Of a stretch of DNA of 64,000 bases, positions 16,542 to 27,571 are shown piece by piece. A model generated the notes under the pieces. It saw nothing but the letters and a program-made list of their open reading frames with translations. It was not told the DNA's origin and ran no database searches. The stretch's first letter is position 1. The number at the start of each line of letters is the position of its first letter. Source of the DNA: Morchella semilibera (lineage: Eukaryota > Ascomycota > Pezizomycetes > Pezizales > Morchellaceae); NCBI GenBank assembly GCA_009192285.1, contig CM018603.1, positions 2,596,588 through 2,660,587 on the forward strand, in the 5' to 3' direction. Position numbers and translations under genes: made by a program.

Positions 16542-17367
16542 TACGCGGTTTCTGTAGTAATAATGATAGGATACGAGGATTGAAAAGAAGATATGGTTGA
16601 ATGGTACACGTTGTGGTCAATGGAAGTGAAGATGGGTAGAAGAGAAGGCAGCTGATGAGGAGGAGTTCCGAGTTCAAAAAGGGCACGTTAAGGATCACAC
16701 GTGAAGACGGCCTGAGGGGCTAGGGTTGAAGGCGAAGCTCGGGTATTCTGGGGAAGCAGATTGTGGGGAGGCTTTACGGTTTAGAATTACGGGAGCCTCG
16801 GCTGTTGCTAAGCACAAGTATGCCTAGGTACACATTGATGTAGGTACATTTATAAAGCACGAGGAGAGTGTAAAGATGCAGTAGTAGAGAATTACCGGAA
16901 CTACTACGGGTATCGGGGGTATTGACAGCGATCCGAACTATAACCAATATGGTGATATTGGGCAATATGCTACATTTTTCCTCGTGGTAGTGTTTGAGCA
17001 ACCACCAGGTGTGGTATCTGTCAGGCTGGTGAGCCCAATATCACGATCTAAAATTCTACCACTACTAGTACATGTATGATAGTAGCCAACCACCAACCCC
17101 ACCACCTTTTCAAGCCTGAAGTGTGAGATTGTGGTTATTGTATTACCTATCTCGTTGCTACCTGGCAATAATGCAATATCACAATATTAAATGTCAGATA
17201 TTGATATCACATCCAATCACATGATGTGGGCGCTTTTCGGCTCCCATCACATGCTAACCCCACATTTCTTCCCCGCTTGTTAACTCCATACATTTGGCGT
17301 TTGTCAATCCGTAAAGCTAAGTGCTGATATAGCGCCTTACACAAGTTTTCAGTTTCGTCAAGCCAAC
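16542..17367. other. Divergent intergenic region between FOX2 and the TDA10-like kinase
   Basis: An 826-base spacer between two genes transcribed away from each other, so it should hold both promoters. It contains the CCTCGG hexamer at 16796-16801 and a TA-rich, ATATTG-rich patch around 16950-17220. No open frame resembling a gene is present. Confidence 0.6.
16796..16801 (+). promoter_or_regulatory. Possible FarA/FarB fatty-acid response box
   Basis: CCTCGG lies about 250 bases upstream of the FOX2 start codon. In Aspergillus, the zinc-cluster activators FarA and FarB act through CCTCGG in promoters of beta-oxidation genes. The hexamer also occurs elsewhere in this window by chance, so its use here is inference from position and the identity of the gene. 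Confidence 0.35.
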
Positions 17368-18518
17368 ATGGCATCAGCAATCAAGGACAAGACCCCTCTC
17401 CTTACATCTTTCCTTCTACCTTTACTCTCTGATCACGTCTCTCAAAACCCAAACGCTAGCTCTCCCCCCTTTTTCCTCGGTGTCTCCGGTCCCCAGGGTT
17501 CTGGGAAGACCTCTCTCGTCACCATCCTCGCTGCGTATCTTAGGGCCAGCCCTCATAATCTCAATGTCGTTGTTTTCTCGATTGACGACATATATTATAC
17601 ACATGCCGATCAACGTGCCTTAAGTGAACTCTACCCAGGCAATAAATTGGTTCAACACCGTGGTGAGCCTGGGACCCATGATGTCGAATTGGGAAAAGAG
17701 GTTTTTCAGTCATTGAGAGAGCAAAAGGAAACAAAAATCCCTGTTTATGACAAGTCCAAGTTCGACGGCAGGGGCGACAGGCTCAACAGGGTCGACTGGG
17801 AAACAGTAAAAGGACCTTACGATATAGTGATATTCGAAGGTTGGTGTGTAGGCTTCCGGCCGCTATCCGACAAAGAATTAGAGGAAAAATGGGAGAAGAG
17901 TATGCAAATGCAGAAGGGAATATTAGGCAGGCATGCATTGGAGCATTTACAACTTATCAATACGAAACTGAGAGAATATGATTCACTAACAGAGTAATAT
18001 GTCCCCTCTAAATTTCTGTTTAACTTTTTCTTTGTCCTTTGAAGACCGCCCCGTACCCGAGACTCTGCAACCGGGGTCCCCTTTCGGGCGTAGACTGAGT
18101 TCATGATTTTATTAACGAAAAAACAAAGCTCACTTGACGCGTTGATACATATGTAAGCCCCCTGCCTCCGCCGTTCTCGCTACCGCTATCCGCAACAGTG
18201 CTCTAAATAAACGATCAGTGATGCAGAAGACACAACAAAATTTGTCTACGATTGGCGTATTCAACAGGAGCACGGACTAATCGCGTCTCACGGTTCAGGC
18301 ATGACCGATGATCAGGTTATTGATTTCGTGGATGGCTGTACGAAACTTTCCCTCCCGTTTTAGAAAGGCATAGGTGAATACTGACCGTTTCTGCAGATAT
18401 GCCCGCATACGAACTCTATGTGGATAACATGCGGCGAGGGGCGTTGAAAGAGAAGGGTAGGCAACTGCGGGTGGTTATTGGAAAGGATAGGAATACTACC
18501 AAAGTTGTGAACCTATGA
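17368..18518 (+). CDS. TDA10: TDA10/D-glycerate 3-kinase-like P-loop kinase
   Basis: ATP-dependent small-molecule kinase of the yeast Tda10 / plant D-glycerate 3-kinase family; the physiological substrate in fungi is not settled. Four exons: 17368-17993, a 24-base microexon at 18129-18152, 18219-18337 and 18397-18518. They sum to 891 bases, or 296 residues, matching Tda10 (about 290). Visible motifs are the Walker A loop GPQGSGKTS (about residues 41-49), FSIDDIYY, RGEPGTHD, YDKSKFDGRGDR and IFEGWCVGF, then WRIQQEH and the C-terminal TTKVVNL. Without the microexon, which encodes LDALIHI, the frame fails and a conserved segment is lost, so that exon is well supported. It is divergent from FOX2. 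Confidence 0.93.
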
Positions 18519-18604
18519 GAAAGAAAGGACAGACTTTAAGCCACCTTATGCCATTCACTATTACATTGAACTCTGCCTAAACCAACGGATTCATCATATA
18601 GCTC

Positions 18605-18624
18605 TTGGCCAAAAGTCATCGGAC
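18605..18624. repeat. Possible Tc1-like transposon end (solo)
   Basis: TTGGCCAAAAGTCATCGGAC resembles the terminal repeats of fungal and animal Tc1-like elements, which often contain GGCCAAAAGT..TCGGACA. I found no reverse-complement partner nearby, so at most this is a broken end of an old element. Confidence 0.3.
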
Positions 18625-19077
18625 ACACCACAAAACACACCAAAAATGGCCATGTTCAATGCTCTTTAGTCCGCCACAAATTTTAGGCGATTAATATGAG
18701 GCTTTGCTTAATATAAATTCATATTAGGGGAGTTGCTCTCTAAGCTTATCTGGGCACAATCCAGGAAATCCTGCCAAGACCTCAATTTTGTAGGTGCTTG
18801 GCAAATTTCACAAGTTGCCCTCGCGATGTAGCTCTTTTGGTAGCCGTGTGAAGGCATTTATTAGACTATCTGCGCCCCCTATGCCCAATGTCTCAGCCAT
18901 TCAGAAGTTTGTTGTGCCGTGGGTAGAGGCCATATTTTCATTAGCACCATATTTTGCAATAGTTGGGAATAGGTAATGCGGCGCTTTAGCTGGTCCCGTG
19001 ATCGAGTTTTCTAGGTGTGGCTATAATTGAACCTGTAAACTGCAAAGGTTCTTATCCACTGTCAACAAGCTCAATAT

Positions 19078-19256
19078 TCTGGTGTCGCGACCACCAGCTA
19101 GACCCAGTCAATTTTTTCCATTTGTATTTTCATTTACTATTACTATATAGCTCCGCTTGATGCAACTCGACATATATAAATTACCTCGAACTTTTGGGCA
19201 TGGTGGCCAGTAGCTGGGTTTTTGTCACCGTTGCATCACTTTGAGGACCCCCGCAT
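19078..19256 (-). repeat. Dispersed repeat related to 24955-25155 (inverted copy)
   Basis: This region matches the reverse complement of 24955-25155 in several blocks: the CTAGACCCAG block near 19098, TTGGGCATGGTGGCC near 19194, and GTTGCATCACTTT with GAGGACCCCCG near 19230. The left end is degraded. It is probably an old copy of the same small inverted-repeat element. Confidence 0.55.
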
Positions 19257-19585
19257 CACCAGCTATCACTCCCCCGGAAGGCAACATACATGTCTATTAT
19301 AACAGATCGCTGAGGCGGTGAGAAAGTTGGTATATTAAACCGCCAAAGATTAGGGGGCGCCGGGGAGCAGTTTCTAGAAGAGAATCAAATTTTATGCTGG
19401 GTGATAAAATAAGATTTGTTCCTTAAGGTTCCCATATCGTGACAGTTGATATGTTGGTGCGTTATCGGTTTCCGACAACACCAATTCTATCATTCATGTC
19501 AAATAGAGAAGCCCCAAACGAAGACACAGACAGGTTACCGCGTGGCTGTCGTGGCATCGCACATCACTGCGTACGAATGTACTTT

Positions 19586-19661
19586 GGGTGTAGGGGTAAG
19601 TGAGAAGACACCACTCTACCATGGTTGCGTGAAGGGTGTCTTCTCACTTACCCCTACACCC
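19586..19661. repeat. Perfect 27-bp inverted repeat (hairpin)
   Basis: The arm at 19586-19612 (starting GGGTGTAGGGGTAAGTGAG) is exactly complementary to 19635-19661 (ending ACTTACCCCTACACCC), with a 22-base spacer. There is no open frame and no obvious target duplication. A perfect stem this long implies recent origin, gene conversion or selection; it could be a fold-back element remnant or a small-RNA precursor. Confidence 0.85.
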
Positions 19662-21428
19662 GAATTTATGTACCAGCATAAAAATGGCATAGATAACCCT
19701 AACCCTACACTCTAATGGTGCCAATGCTCAAAGTTGACCGGATATTCTGATACTGTACTTGCAAATGTTAGTATTTCATTTTATTCTGCCCGGGCACTAG
19801 CACTTCAACCGTCTCACTGCATTGCAAGTCATTTAGAAGGGGAAATCCCGCAGCTGATTGTTTTTGAAAAGGCCCGGACGCTTTTACAATCCGCTGCTCT
19901 CTCAGGATCGAATATTATTGTGCACGCACATATCATACATGCTAGGAAGTGTTTCTCTAGTTCTCTGTGTATCAGAAAAAATGATATTCAGTGCCGAGTA
20001 CTGAAATTCAGCCGGTGCTATATGTACCTACTTTGCCTACATCAAAGTTCTGAGGAATCCGTACACATTATCATGCGGGGGTGATTCTTCCAAAAGTACA
20101 TCAAGCTCCGCCCGCAAAAAAAAAAAGGGTTTAGAGAATGTCGCGCAGGGGGAAACAACTTTACGAGAGTAATTTACTTCATTAACCAACCTGTCAAGAT
20201 GTACACACGTACTTCTTGGCTCTACATACGCTGTTGAGCGCGGACGCAATGTCCCACTCGCAGCAGCTTAAGGCCAACAAAAAAACGTCAGTCATGAAGT
20301 TAAAAAAAAGAGGTTGTAAAAGACAGACACGGCGACCAGCATTTTGGCCTATCCAGACAAAAGGGCAGCAGGGCAGGGTAACTCATCAGTTGTCGCATCT
20401 CGTTTTGCCCCGCTATCATCCAGTTGGCCATATGGCAGACCTTTTTGGAACAGAACCATTATGATTGTTTTTATGAGCAAAACCCTATTTAAATCCGGTT
20501 CTTTACCTAATCTAGTTGTGTTTTAATATGTACCTACTCTCTGTCTGCCAACAAATTGAAGTGACGCGGATCCAATTAATGTCAGTACAGACGAAGTTAT
20601 TGCCTGGTTAGAAGTTACAATAGTACAATTTCGAATTATTCCCACCGTACCGCAGAATCTGGACCAAACTGCTTGGCGTATATCATTTTTCGTGATCCAA
20701 AGGATAGGTTACCTGCTGCTCACCAAGCTGTTACTGTTGCTCTGAGGTTCGCTCGACGCCACATCTCTTCCCCTTTGCCTCCTTACTCTCTCCCACGTAT
20801 TCCGCCCCTTTCCTTCCATTTCCCTATCAACTGCACGCCCTTGTCCGAGTAATGTGCTCCTGCTTTTGAGTCTGCCTCACGTAGAATGATATGATAGGGT
20901 ACTCGAAGGGAGAAAGAACCAATCTCGCTTCGGCAAATCACCAACCGGTTGTCGTTCGAATATTATTTCTACACTGGCACACTTTCCGCGCAAGTGGTGC
21001 AGATATTGAGAGCCCAAAGCTTCCGCTGCTGGCTGGTTGAGGTTGAACGCTTTGCCATTTTACCCTTCTCCCCCGCCAACTTTGTGATACGCAAAACGGT
21101 CAACCCCCCCTGTAATTGTCCGAAGTCCCCCACACTTTCACTTTCACCATTTCATTTAATTCGCCTGCTGTTGTTGCTGCTTGGTTGGTGCGGCCATTGC
21201 CCTGGCCATCTCGTATTTCAATCCAAACCGTATACAACCCATTTCTACATTTATAAAGGCAGCACAGGCTTCTCATTCTTATCAAACTCGGACGTGTCCC
21301 TTTTCCCTCTTCTCTTCTTCCTTTCATAATCTACGCAAAGACCTTATCGAATTCCAAGCTAGGATTGCTTTGTTTGCCTTGACTCCCTGGATCCCTAAAC
21401 ACAATTAACCAAAGGTTTCTCAGCCAGA

Positions 21429-22865
21429 ATGGATATCACCTTCATTACCATGCATGATCTGTCGCCCGGTAATGCGCGCTATCTCTTCTGCTTATATAGG
21501 CCTTAGCTGGCGTTCTTTCATGAAAGAATCTTTTGCTAACAAAATCTCTCATACAAAGATGCTAGGCTTCTTTACGCCTCCGACTCAATCACCGAGGTTC
21601 TTGGATATAATCCACGAGATATTGTAGGAAGGTCCTGCTTCGAATACTTTCATCCAGATGAAATGCCATTTGCCCGTTCTGTTCATGGGCGAGGTGTAAA
21701 TCTGGACAAAGCTGCAGTTTTGTCATATTGCAAGCTGAAAAGTATCACGGGAGATTACGTTACTTGTGAATGTGTTTTTACTGTTGTATATTCGGTTATC
21801 GTAGCATCAACCAGCTTATATACACGCAGCAATAAAAGCCTAGGTTTGTCTTCTCGGGCCAATCCTCTAAAAGATATATATCTTTGATGTCTTATTTTTG
21901 CGCAATAGATCGAGCACTCACTGCTCCTCTTATCCGCCGCGTTTTCTCTTCGTCGCAAAGGGATCCAAGATATCATATGCTCACCCACCTGTCCGCAAAG
22001 TTCAACTCCGCACCTGAAGGGCATCATGAGCCGCGGGCGGCTTTAATCCTTAATCGGTTCACACGGACCTTGACAATTTTATACGCAACACATGCTCTTG
22101 GTGATATACTCAATTTTCCCCCAGATGAGGCGATAGGGAAGAGTTTTTTACGAATGTATTCAAGAAAATTGCCTTCAAGAAGCTGTTGATGCCCTCGAAA
22201 GGGCCAAAGAAAACGATTCAATCGCATACTTAAGATTCCAATGGAGGGATCCTAGACAGGCACCAGTGGCAGCAGCAGAACAGCGACGTCACAGAAATGC
22301 TTCCAATAATGGTAGTAGAACTCGGTCAGGTACGGCATTCCACCAGGCTGAGGGGTCCCGCTCAGCAACTGCCCAGAATTGGGTGGACAGGGGCGACACC
22401 ATGAAGAATGTAGTGAATGGCAGGGATCAGGATATAGATATGATAAGTGACGAGGAGCAGGGTGAAGACAATGAAGAAGATGGAGCATATCTGAGTGGCA
22501 ATTCTACCTCTCAATCTAGTATGTCACAATCACCTGAGCCAGTATTGGAGGTTGAAGCAGTGATTTCATGCACCTCAGATGGGTTGGTAGTTGTTCTTCG
22601 GAAAGCTCGGCCTACTATCCCTGCGCCGAATCATCCACCGTTGTATCACGGAGTTTTTGCGTCGCCATGGGCTCATGCCCCTCTTGTTCCACCGGCGCAG
22701 CTTCCTCCTGTACCCGGGGGCCCTCCAGCGGGGGATTTCATGGATAGTATACGTCAAGTGGCAGTCTTTGCATGGAGTCTGAGAACAATTAATATGGATA
22801 TGCTCCAGTACGCATCAAATTCTGGTCCCGAAGAGGCAGACCCCAAATACACTAGAGGCAGCTGA
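21429..22865 (+). CDS. PAS-domain protein (conserved Pezizomycotina family), frame-disrupted
   Basis: Resembles the conserved fungal family of proteins with PAS folds near the N-terminus; function unknown, a sensor or signalling role is plausible. Exons: 21429-21468, 21559-21843 and 21909 onward. The first PAS unit has LLYASDSITEVLGYNP, GRSCFEYFHPDE and HGRGVNLDKAAVL, then CECVFTVVY. A second unit contains LNRFTRTLTILYATHALGDIL and IGKSF. After AAGAG a run of six T (22144-22149) shifts the frame. With five T the frame would continue as YECIQENCLQEAVDALER, matching the second PAS unit. The downstream frame then holds RFQWRDPRQ, an acidic low-complexity stretch and FMDSIRQVAVFAWSL, ending at 22865. 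Homopolymer sequencing error or a real lesion are both possible. Another 78-codon frame continues to 23073. Confidence 0.8.
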
Positions 22866-23989
22866 AATATTCATTAGAAGAGAGCTCGCTGCAGTCAATA
22901 TCCGAGTCATATCGGCCGGTTATCGCCCTATTAGTGTCTTTCAGCATGCTCCGGGAAAATTATCACTAGATCATTTTTGGTTACGTTTTTATCGATACGA
23001 TCTTTCGGCCCTATGGCCTAAAAGTCTCGTTGTGTTAACGGGGAGGTGGATCTCTTTCATTATAATTCTATAATTATATCTATACATCTATAAAAGTTTG
23101 GCTTTTTCGTTTATGTGCCAGGAGAGAATTATGACAGACGTTATTGGTGGGGTTATCTCGCATTTCGCTACTTATTATTTCCGTATTTTTTGTGTTCCAT
23201 GATCATTTCGGTTTAGTTTCTGTATTCTTGGGGTTAAGTAGCCGGCCGGTGTGATGTGCGCCTTTTTTTCTTCTTTCTTGATTTCCCTTCTCTTTTCGCT
23301 CATTTCCTAATATTGTGTAACTTCTTTACTTGGAACTTTTTTTTTTTTACCGTGTCCAATCTAACCAGTTAGGCCATTTTAAGTTAAGTAGTTTATTGAT
23401 CATGAGTTCTGTTTCGGGTTTACCCTCAGTCTTTTTCTTTCATATCATCATAGTCGTCCTGATCATTATATTACCATCTTTCACTGGCTCCGTACTACAA
23501 ACTTATCGTTTTTGTATCCGGATTAACACATCAAATGGTCGGAATACGTACACATACATATATGTACTTATACACACGAACGGTGTGGGGCGGGGCATAT
23601 ACATGTATTGTAGCCACATGCAGTCATTATGGAATGGTAACGTGACCCTCCAAAAGCTTTATATCTGAGAGAGTTGTCAAGATTAAAATGTACTGCTACA
23701 GCGGCGGAAGACGGGGAGATCTTGTAGCGGAAGCGCTCTAAGTGGGCCATACGTTAACGATACATATACATGTATGCATGTATGTTATTTCTTAGCCTAT
23801 GCTTATCGACTATATTGTCGGTTAACAAAAGTAACCGTGATTTTGCGTAGCAACCAGCAAAAATGGTCCAAACCGACCAACTGCCAAAGTCAGTTCCCGA
23901 GATTCATACTATCAATCTAACGCTTTCTAATTATATAATTCTTTATTTAATACCTATTATGGTTGTGGAGTTGTTTCAGGACGCATTCC
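22866..23989. other. Intergenic region, 3' of the PAS gene
   Basis: The first 200 bases carry an open frame (22840-23073) in a different phase from the end of the PAS gene; it may be its true C-terminus or chance. Beyond that, T-rich sequence and no recognisable gene. Confidence 0.5.
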
Positions 23990-24336
23990 TAGTGATGGGC
24001 ACGAGACAAGTTATCGAGAGACTTTTGGCAAGACAAGACGAGACCTGGGGGTCAACAAGACGAGGCAAGATTGGTCTCGAGACCTTTTTGACTTTTTACC
24101 ATCATACAATCTGATATTAATTACAAACTTCCAAATCAGGGCTAGGGTTTGGAAAGAGGCTTCGACCCGCTGTTTCTGACCTTCCTCACCTTTTCTGGCA
24201 TCAGGTTCACATGACCACAAAGTCTCGAGACTCTATCAAGACTAGGAGACTTTCGAGACCGGAATGAAAAAATACAAGACAAGACAAGACCTGTCCAAGT
24301 CCCATCTCGTCTTGTCTCGTGGCCATCCCATCACTA
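23990..24336. mobile_element. hAT-type non-autonomous element (MITE) with 8-bp target duplication
   Basis: A 347-base element bounded by TAGTGATGGG at 23990 and its reverse complement CCCATCACTA ending at 24336; further in, CACGAGACAAG pairs with CTTGTCTCGTG. The flanks carry an exact 8-base direct repeat, CGCATTCC (23982-23989 and 24337-24344). TIRs of the form YAGNGNTGGGC with an 8-base duplication are the signature of the hAT superfamily. Inside are many repeats of CGAGAC and ACAAGAC. There is no transposase frame. The perfect duplication suggests a fairly recent insertion. Confidence 0.88.
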
Positions 24337-24483
24337 CGCATTCCCATACAAAATCCGGTTACAATGCAAAATCACGGTTACTTTTGTCAACCGACAATAT
24401 TAACATCCTCTATCCACTCTGTTCTGTTAATATGTGTACTCTCCAAACGATGCCTTCCAACCGATGCCTTTCGATATCCTCTA

Positions 24484-24806
24484 TGGAGCGGCAAATGTGT
24501 CAAAAGTAGTTTTACCAACGGCAGTAAATTATTTTACCACCGGTGGTGAAAATAATACCATGACTTATACCTATAATATCACTTTTTATGGTAAGAATAC
24601 CCGAAAGCGGCCCTATTGTCCACCAGTGGGGAATTTCACCACTGGTGGGAAACCTTCATAAGTGTTTGTAATAATGATGGCGCAGCACAAAGACTGAAAT
24701 TTAGCTTTTATACTGGAACAAGAACCGAAATTCAGCGCCTATACCACCGGTGGTAAAATAATTCACCACCGTTGATAAATTTACTTTTGACACATTTACC
24801 GCGCCA
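24484..24806. mobile_element. TA-flanked inverted-repeat element (MITE, Tc1/mariner-like)
   Basis: A 323-base element with imperfect terminal inverted repeats of about 64 bases. The outer 25 bases at each end differ at only two positions; AAATGTGTCAAAAGTA is shared. TA flanks both sides (24482-24483 and 24807-24808). The interior holds nested palindromes built on CCACCGGTGG and CCACCAGTGG, so a single strand can fold almost end to end. No coding capacity. Confidence 0.8.
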
Positions 24807-24954
24807 TAATCCTTTCAGGTTATACCTTTTTATGATGCCTTTTTAAATGATGCCCCCCCGACCGGGGATGCCACCTGGTGTAAATGAATCACTATGCCTT
24901 TTACAAAAGCCTAGCCCCGAAATGAACCGACTAGAGACATACAATGTACATGTA

Positions 24955-25155
24955 CCCCGGGGACCCTCAAAGTGATGCAACGACGATCGCGATAAAGGGC
25001 AGCTATTGGCCGCCATGCCCAAAGTTGGAGATGCGTGTGATCCAATTGAATCAGACAGGGCTGTATAGTAGCTGGAAATAAAAATGGGAAAAGTTAACTG
25101 GGTCTAGCTTTGATGGTGGCTTGTTGCATCACTTTAAGGACCCCCGGGGCCGGGG
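24955..25155. mobile_element. Small inverted-repeat element (MITE-like)
   Basis: About 200 bases with imperfect ends: CCCCGGGGACCCTCAAAG then TGATGCAAC near 24956-24981, answered by GTTGCATCACTTTAAGGA then CCCCCGGGG near 25123-25149. The whole unit is related, in opposite orientation, to 19078-19256, and a single end lies at 51862-51887. Exact boundaries and target duplication are not clear. Confidence 0.6.
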
Positions 25156-25397
25156 TGCATCACATATATAATATTATACTCATGAATTATCACTCGCCTT
25201 AGACTTGCTTAGGTAACAAGGTTCTCGGGTTTTTCTTTTTTCCTAGAAAAAAAAAAGAATCCGCCTGTGTCTTGCGAAGAACCACTACATACCATAATGG
25301 TGCTAGCGCCTATTCTAACGGTTGCACTCCCTCTACAAACTAATATTTACACTCCCGCTCCGGATCCCATGGCCAGGTCTCCTCCACATCTATACTA

Positions 25398-25570
25398 CAG
25401 TCGCACCTCGCTATCTCGTATCTCGATATCTCGGATCTCTTGCTGTCTCGTACGGGTTTGAGGGACAGGTACTGCTCTTCTCTACCAAAAACTATTTGCT
25501 GTCTCGTATATTTGCTATCTCTAGGAGTTTAGCCCCCAGAACACGCTAGCGACATAACGTGGTGCGACTG
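25398..25570. mobile_element. TA-flanked pogo-like MITE
   Basis: A 173-base element beginning CAGTCGCACC and ending GGTGCGACTG, flanked by TA (25396-25397 and 25571-25572). The left end continues TCGCTATCTCGTATCTCG, resembling pogo/Tigger-type ends (CAGT followed by CTCG-rich sequence). The interior repeats CTATCTC and TGTCTCGTA. No open frame of note. Confidence 0.72.
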
Positions 25571-26914
25571 TATCTGTCGCGGTAGGAATTACGTAAAGTG
25601 ATACGTACATGTATAATGTACATAAACGATCGTGAACTGAAAATTAAGCGTGCATACATGATGACACTTTATGGACGCATTTACATGTAGCTAGCTAGTG
25701 GCTTTCTACTTGAGCATACATGTACATGTATTTACCGACGACTTCCACGTTCTTGAAGTTGTCGGTAAATTAATTGTCCATAGTAGATGTAAATCATGGG
25801 GGAAATTAACCGTCATCAAATTTCATCGTCATAATCAGTTGTAGAATATGGCACTAGCTTGTAAGGTACGCAGTTATAGGGGAAATTTTTAGAAAACCCG
25901 TAAAGGCGTGGGTCGTGAGAAACGCTTCTGCGCATCTAAAGGCATATTGAAGTGTAGGCGAATGTATTTACATGTAGTAATGCGCCCAATATGGGGCTGC
26001 AGCTGGTTGAGCCTCGTTATTCCTGATCATGAGATGTAGTGCAATTGTCTTGCCAAGCTACAGTATGAAAGAATGGGATGAAATCACTACCATAGGACTA
26101 CGGAGTTTAGTAACAAATACCGAATCAAATCGGCATTAGAGGAAGAGTACTGTATAAATACCGTAGTGATCCTACCCCTCTTTTTGGTAAATAATTATGA
26201 CTTAATCCCAGAGCCTTGTACGTTATGTACTAGTACATGCAAAGAGTCCTTTTCTGACACCTGTCACCAATTGCAATTGGAGAAGGATGTTAAATAGCGA
26301 GTGTAGACTTTTTCTTTAGTTCTTTCTTTCTTTTCTCTCTGTCTCGTCTTCCTGTCTTTGCTGGAGATGGAGTACAAACCTGTGGATGCACCCATATACC
26401 GCTGTTGATATTGTGGTTGTGAATACTAGAAAACGTATAGGTAGATGGAACCCATTCCCTCTAGCTCTATCTAGATAACTGCCTATGTAAAGTGCTAATA
26501 GTTTTCTTTTGAACGTGGGGGAGAAGTATCGACAATGTATACAGTACCAAAAAAGCGCCTGTTTTCAAGGCTGCAGGAATATTGGAGTGCGAGCGGTATT
26601 TGAGGATTACGGTAGTTGGGTAAATTCTAGAAACATTACTGTTGGGTACAGAAGGTAGCCTTTACTAGAATGCAGTGATTTTGGTGGAATACCACTTTTA
26701 TAGACTCTGGCATTTAAACGAGTACTGCATTTTTGCTGTAACAGTGCGGTAAAAACTCTAGAATTGTAGCGGCAATCCTGTGACCTACATATTAGACCCG
26801 ATAGATCCCTAGTTCTTTTGATATGAAGCTAGTAGGCCCATCCTGAACCCGTCTACCTTCACGCTTATACAGCTTGCTGGCTAGTTACGAGACTAGTATG
26901 AAGCTAATGTATGT
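25571..26914. other. Intergenic region before the gypsy element
   Basis: No gene recognised. Near 25738-25770 a short hairpin pairs TTTACCGACGACTTC with GAAGTTGTCGGTAAA. A fragment of the small TA-flanked family (see 42598-42653) lies at 26200-26218. Confidence 0.5.
26200..26218. repeat. Half copy of the CAAGGCTCTGG micro-element
   Basis: ACTTAATCCCAGAGCCTTG followed by TA equals the reverse complement of the left end of the element at 42598. No opposite end is visible within 200 bases upstream, so this is a truncated copy. Confidence 0.5.
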
Positions 26915-26919
26915 ATACG

Positions 26920-27550
26920 TGTGACGGAGTAACCCGACGCAAAGAAGAAGATGACAATGATGACGCAGAAGAACCCAAGGGGCACGCCGAGCGACGAGGA
27001 GACTGACGAAGACAAGGGCAACACCGGGCAGGCACAAGTACAGGCACCGGCGAAGGTAAAGGCAAGGGCAAAGACACAAGGACACAGGACAGGGAGAGTG
27101 AGGACCAGATGGACCTCAACGAGAACGATGAGAAATGCTATGAGTTTCCTCTGGTCAGAGGATCAAGTATTTGGTACGAGAGGCTATGGCTTAGAAATAG
27201 GAGTAGATTCCTATGTACCGAGATAACAGGAAGACGAGACAGAGAGAAAAGAAAGAAAGAACTAAGGAAAACATCTATCCCCGCTATTTAACACACCTCC
27301 TCCACTAGTCCGCTATGACTCACACTTTCACTCATAGAACCTCATAGAAACCCGTCGCTACCACACCCCGTAATCCTCCCCACCATCTCCGCTATTTTAC
27401 ATTACCAATCCATCACGCCATCGAACCTCCCAGAACCCAATGACGACAGCCTCCACCTCGCACTCCCCGCTCTCGCTTAACATTTCCCCAACAACCACAA
27501 GCGTGCATTGCCTACCGAACTATCAGAACAAATGCCAAGACGCCGGGACA
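26920..27550 (-). repeat. 3' LTR of the gypsy element
   Basis: A 631-base direct repeat of 32516-33146, with about 99 percent identity by eye. In element orientation it is the downstream LTR, 21 bases past the pol stop codon. Confidence 0.95.
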
Positions 27551-27571
27551 GATCAGGTCCCCTTCAAGGGC

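Larger units (their letters stand above)
18519..21428. other. Intergenic region with repeats
   Basis: No gene recognised in 2.9 kb. It holds a Tc1-like terminus (18605-18624), one copy of an inverted dispersed repeat (about 19078-19256) and a perfect hairpin (19586-19661), listed separately. The pyrimidine-rich stretch from about 20750 to 21428 looks like the promoter and 5' leader of the PAS gene. Confidence 0.55.

Noticed and set aside
19690-19710. Telomere-like CCCTAACCCTA
   Set aside because: Only two units, in the middle of ordinary intergenic DNA; not a telomere or a convincing interstitial array.
26951-27226. Small open frames inside both LTRs (also 32547-32822)
   Set aside because: They lie wholly within the LTR, are opposite to the element's coding strand and have simple composition.
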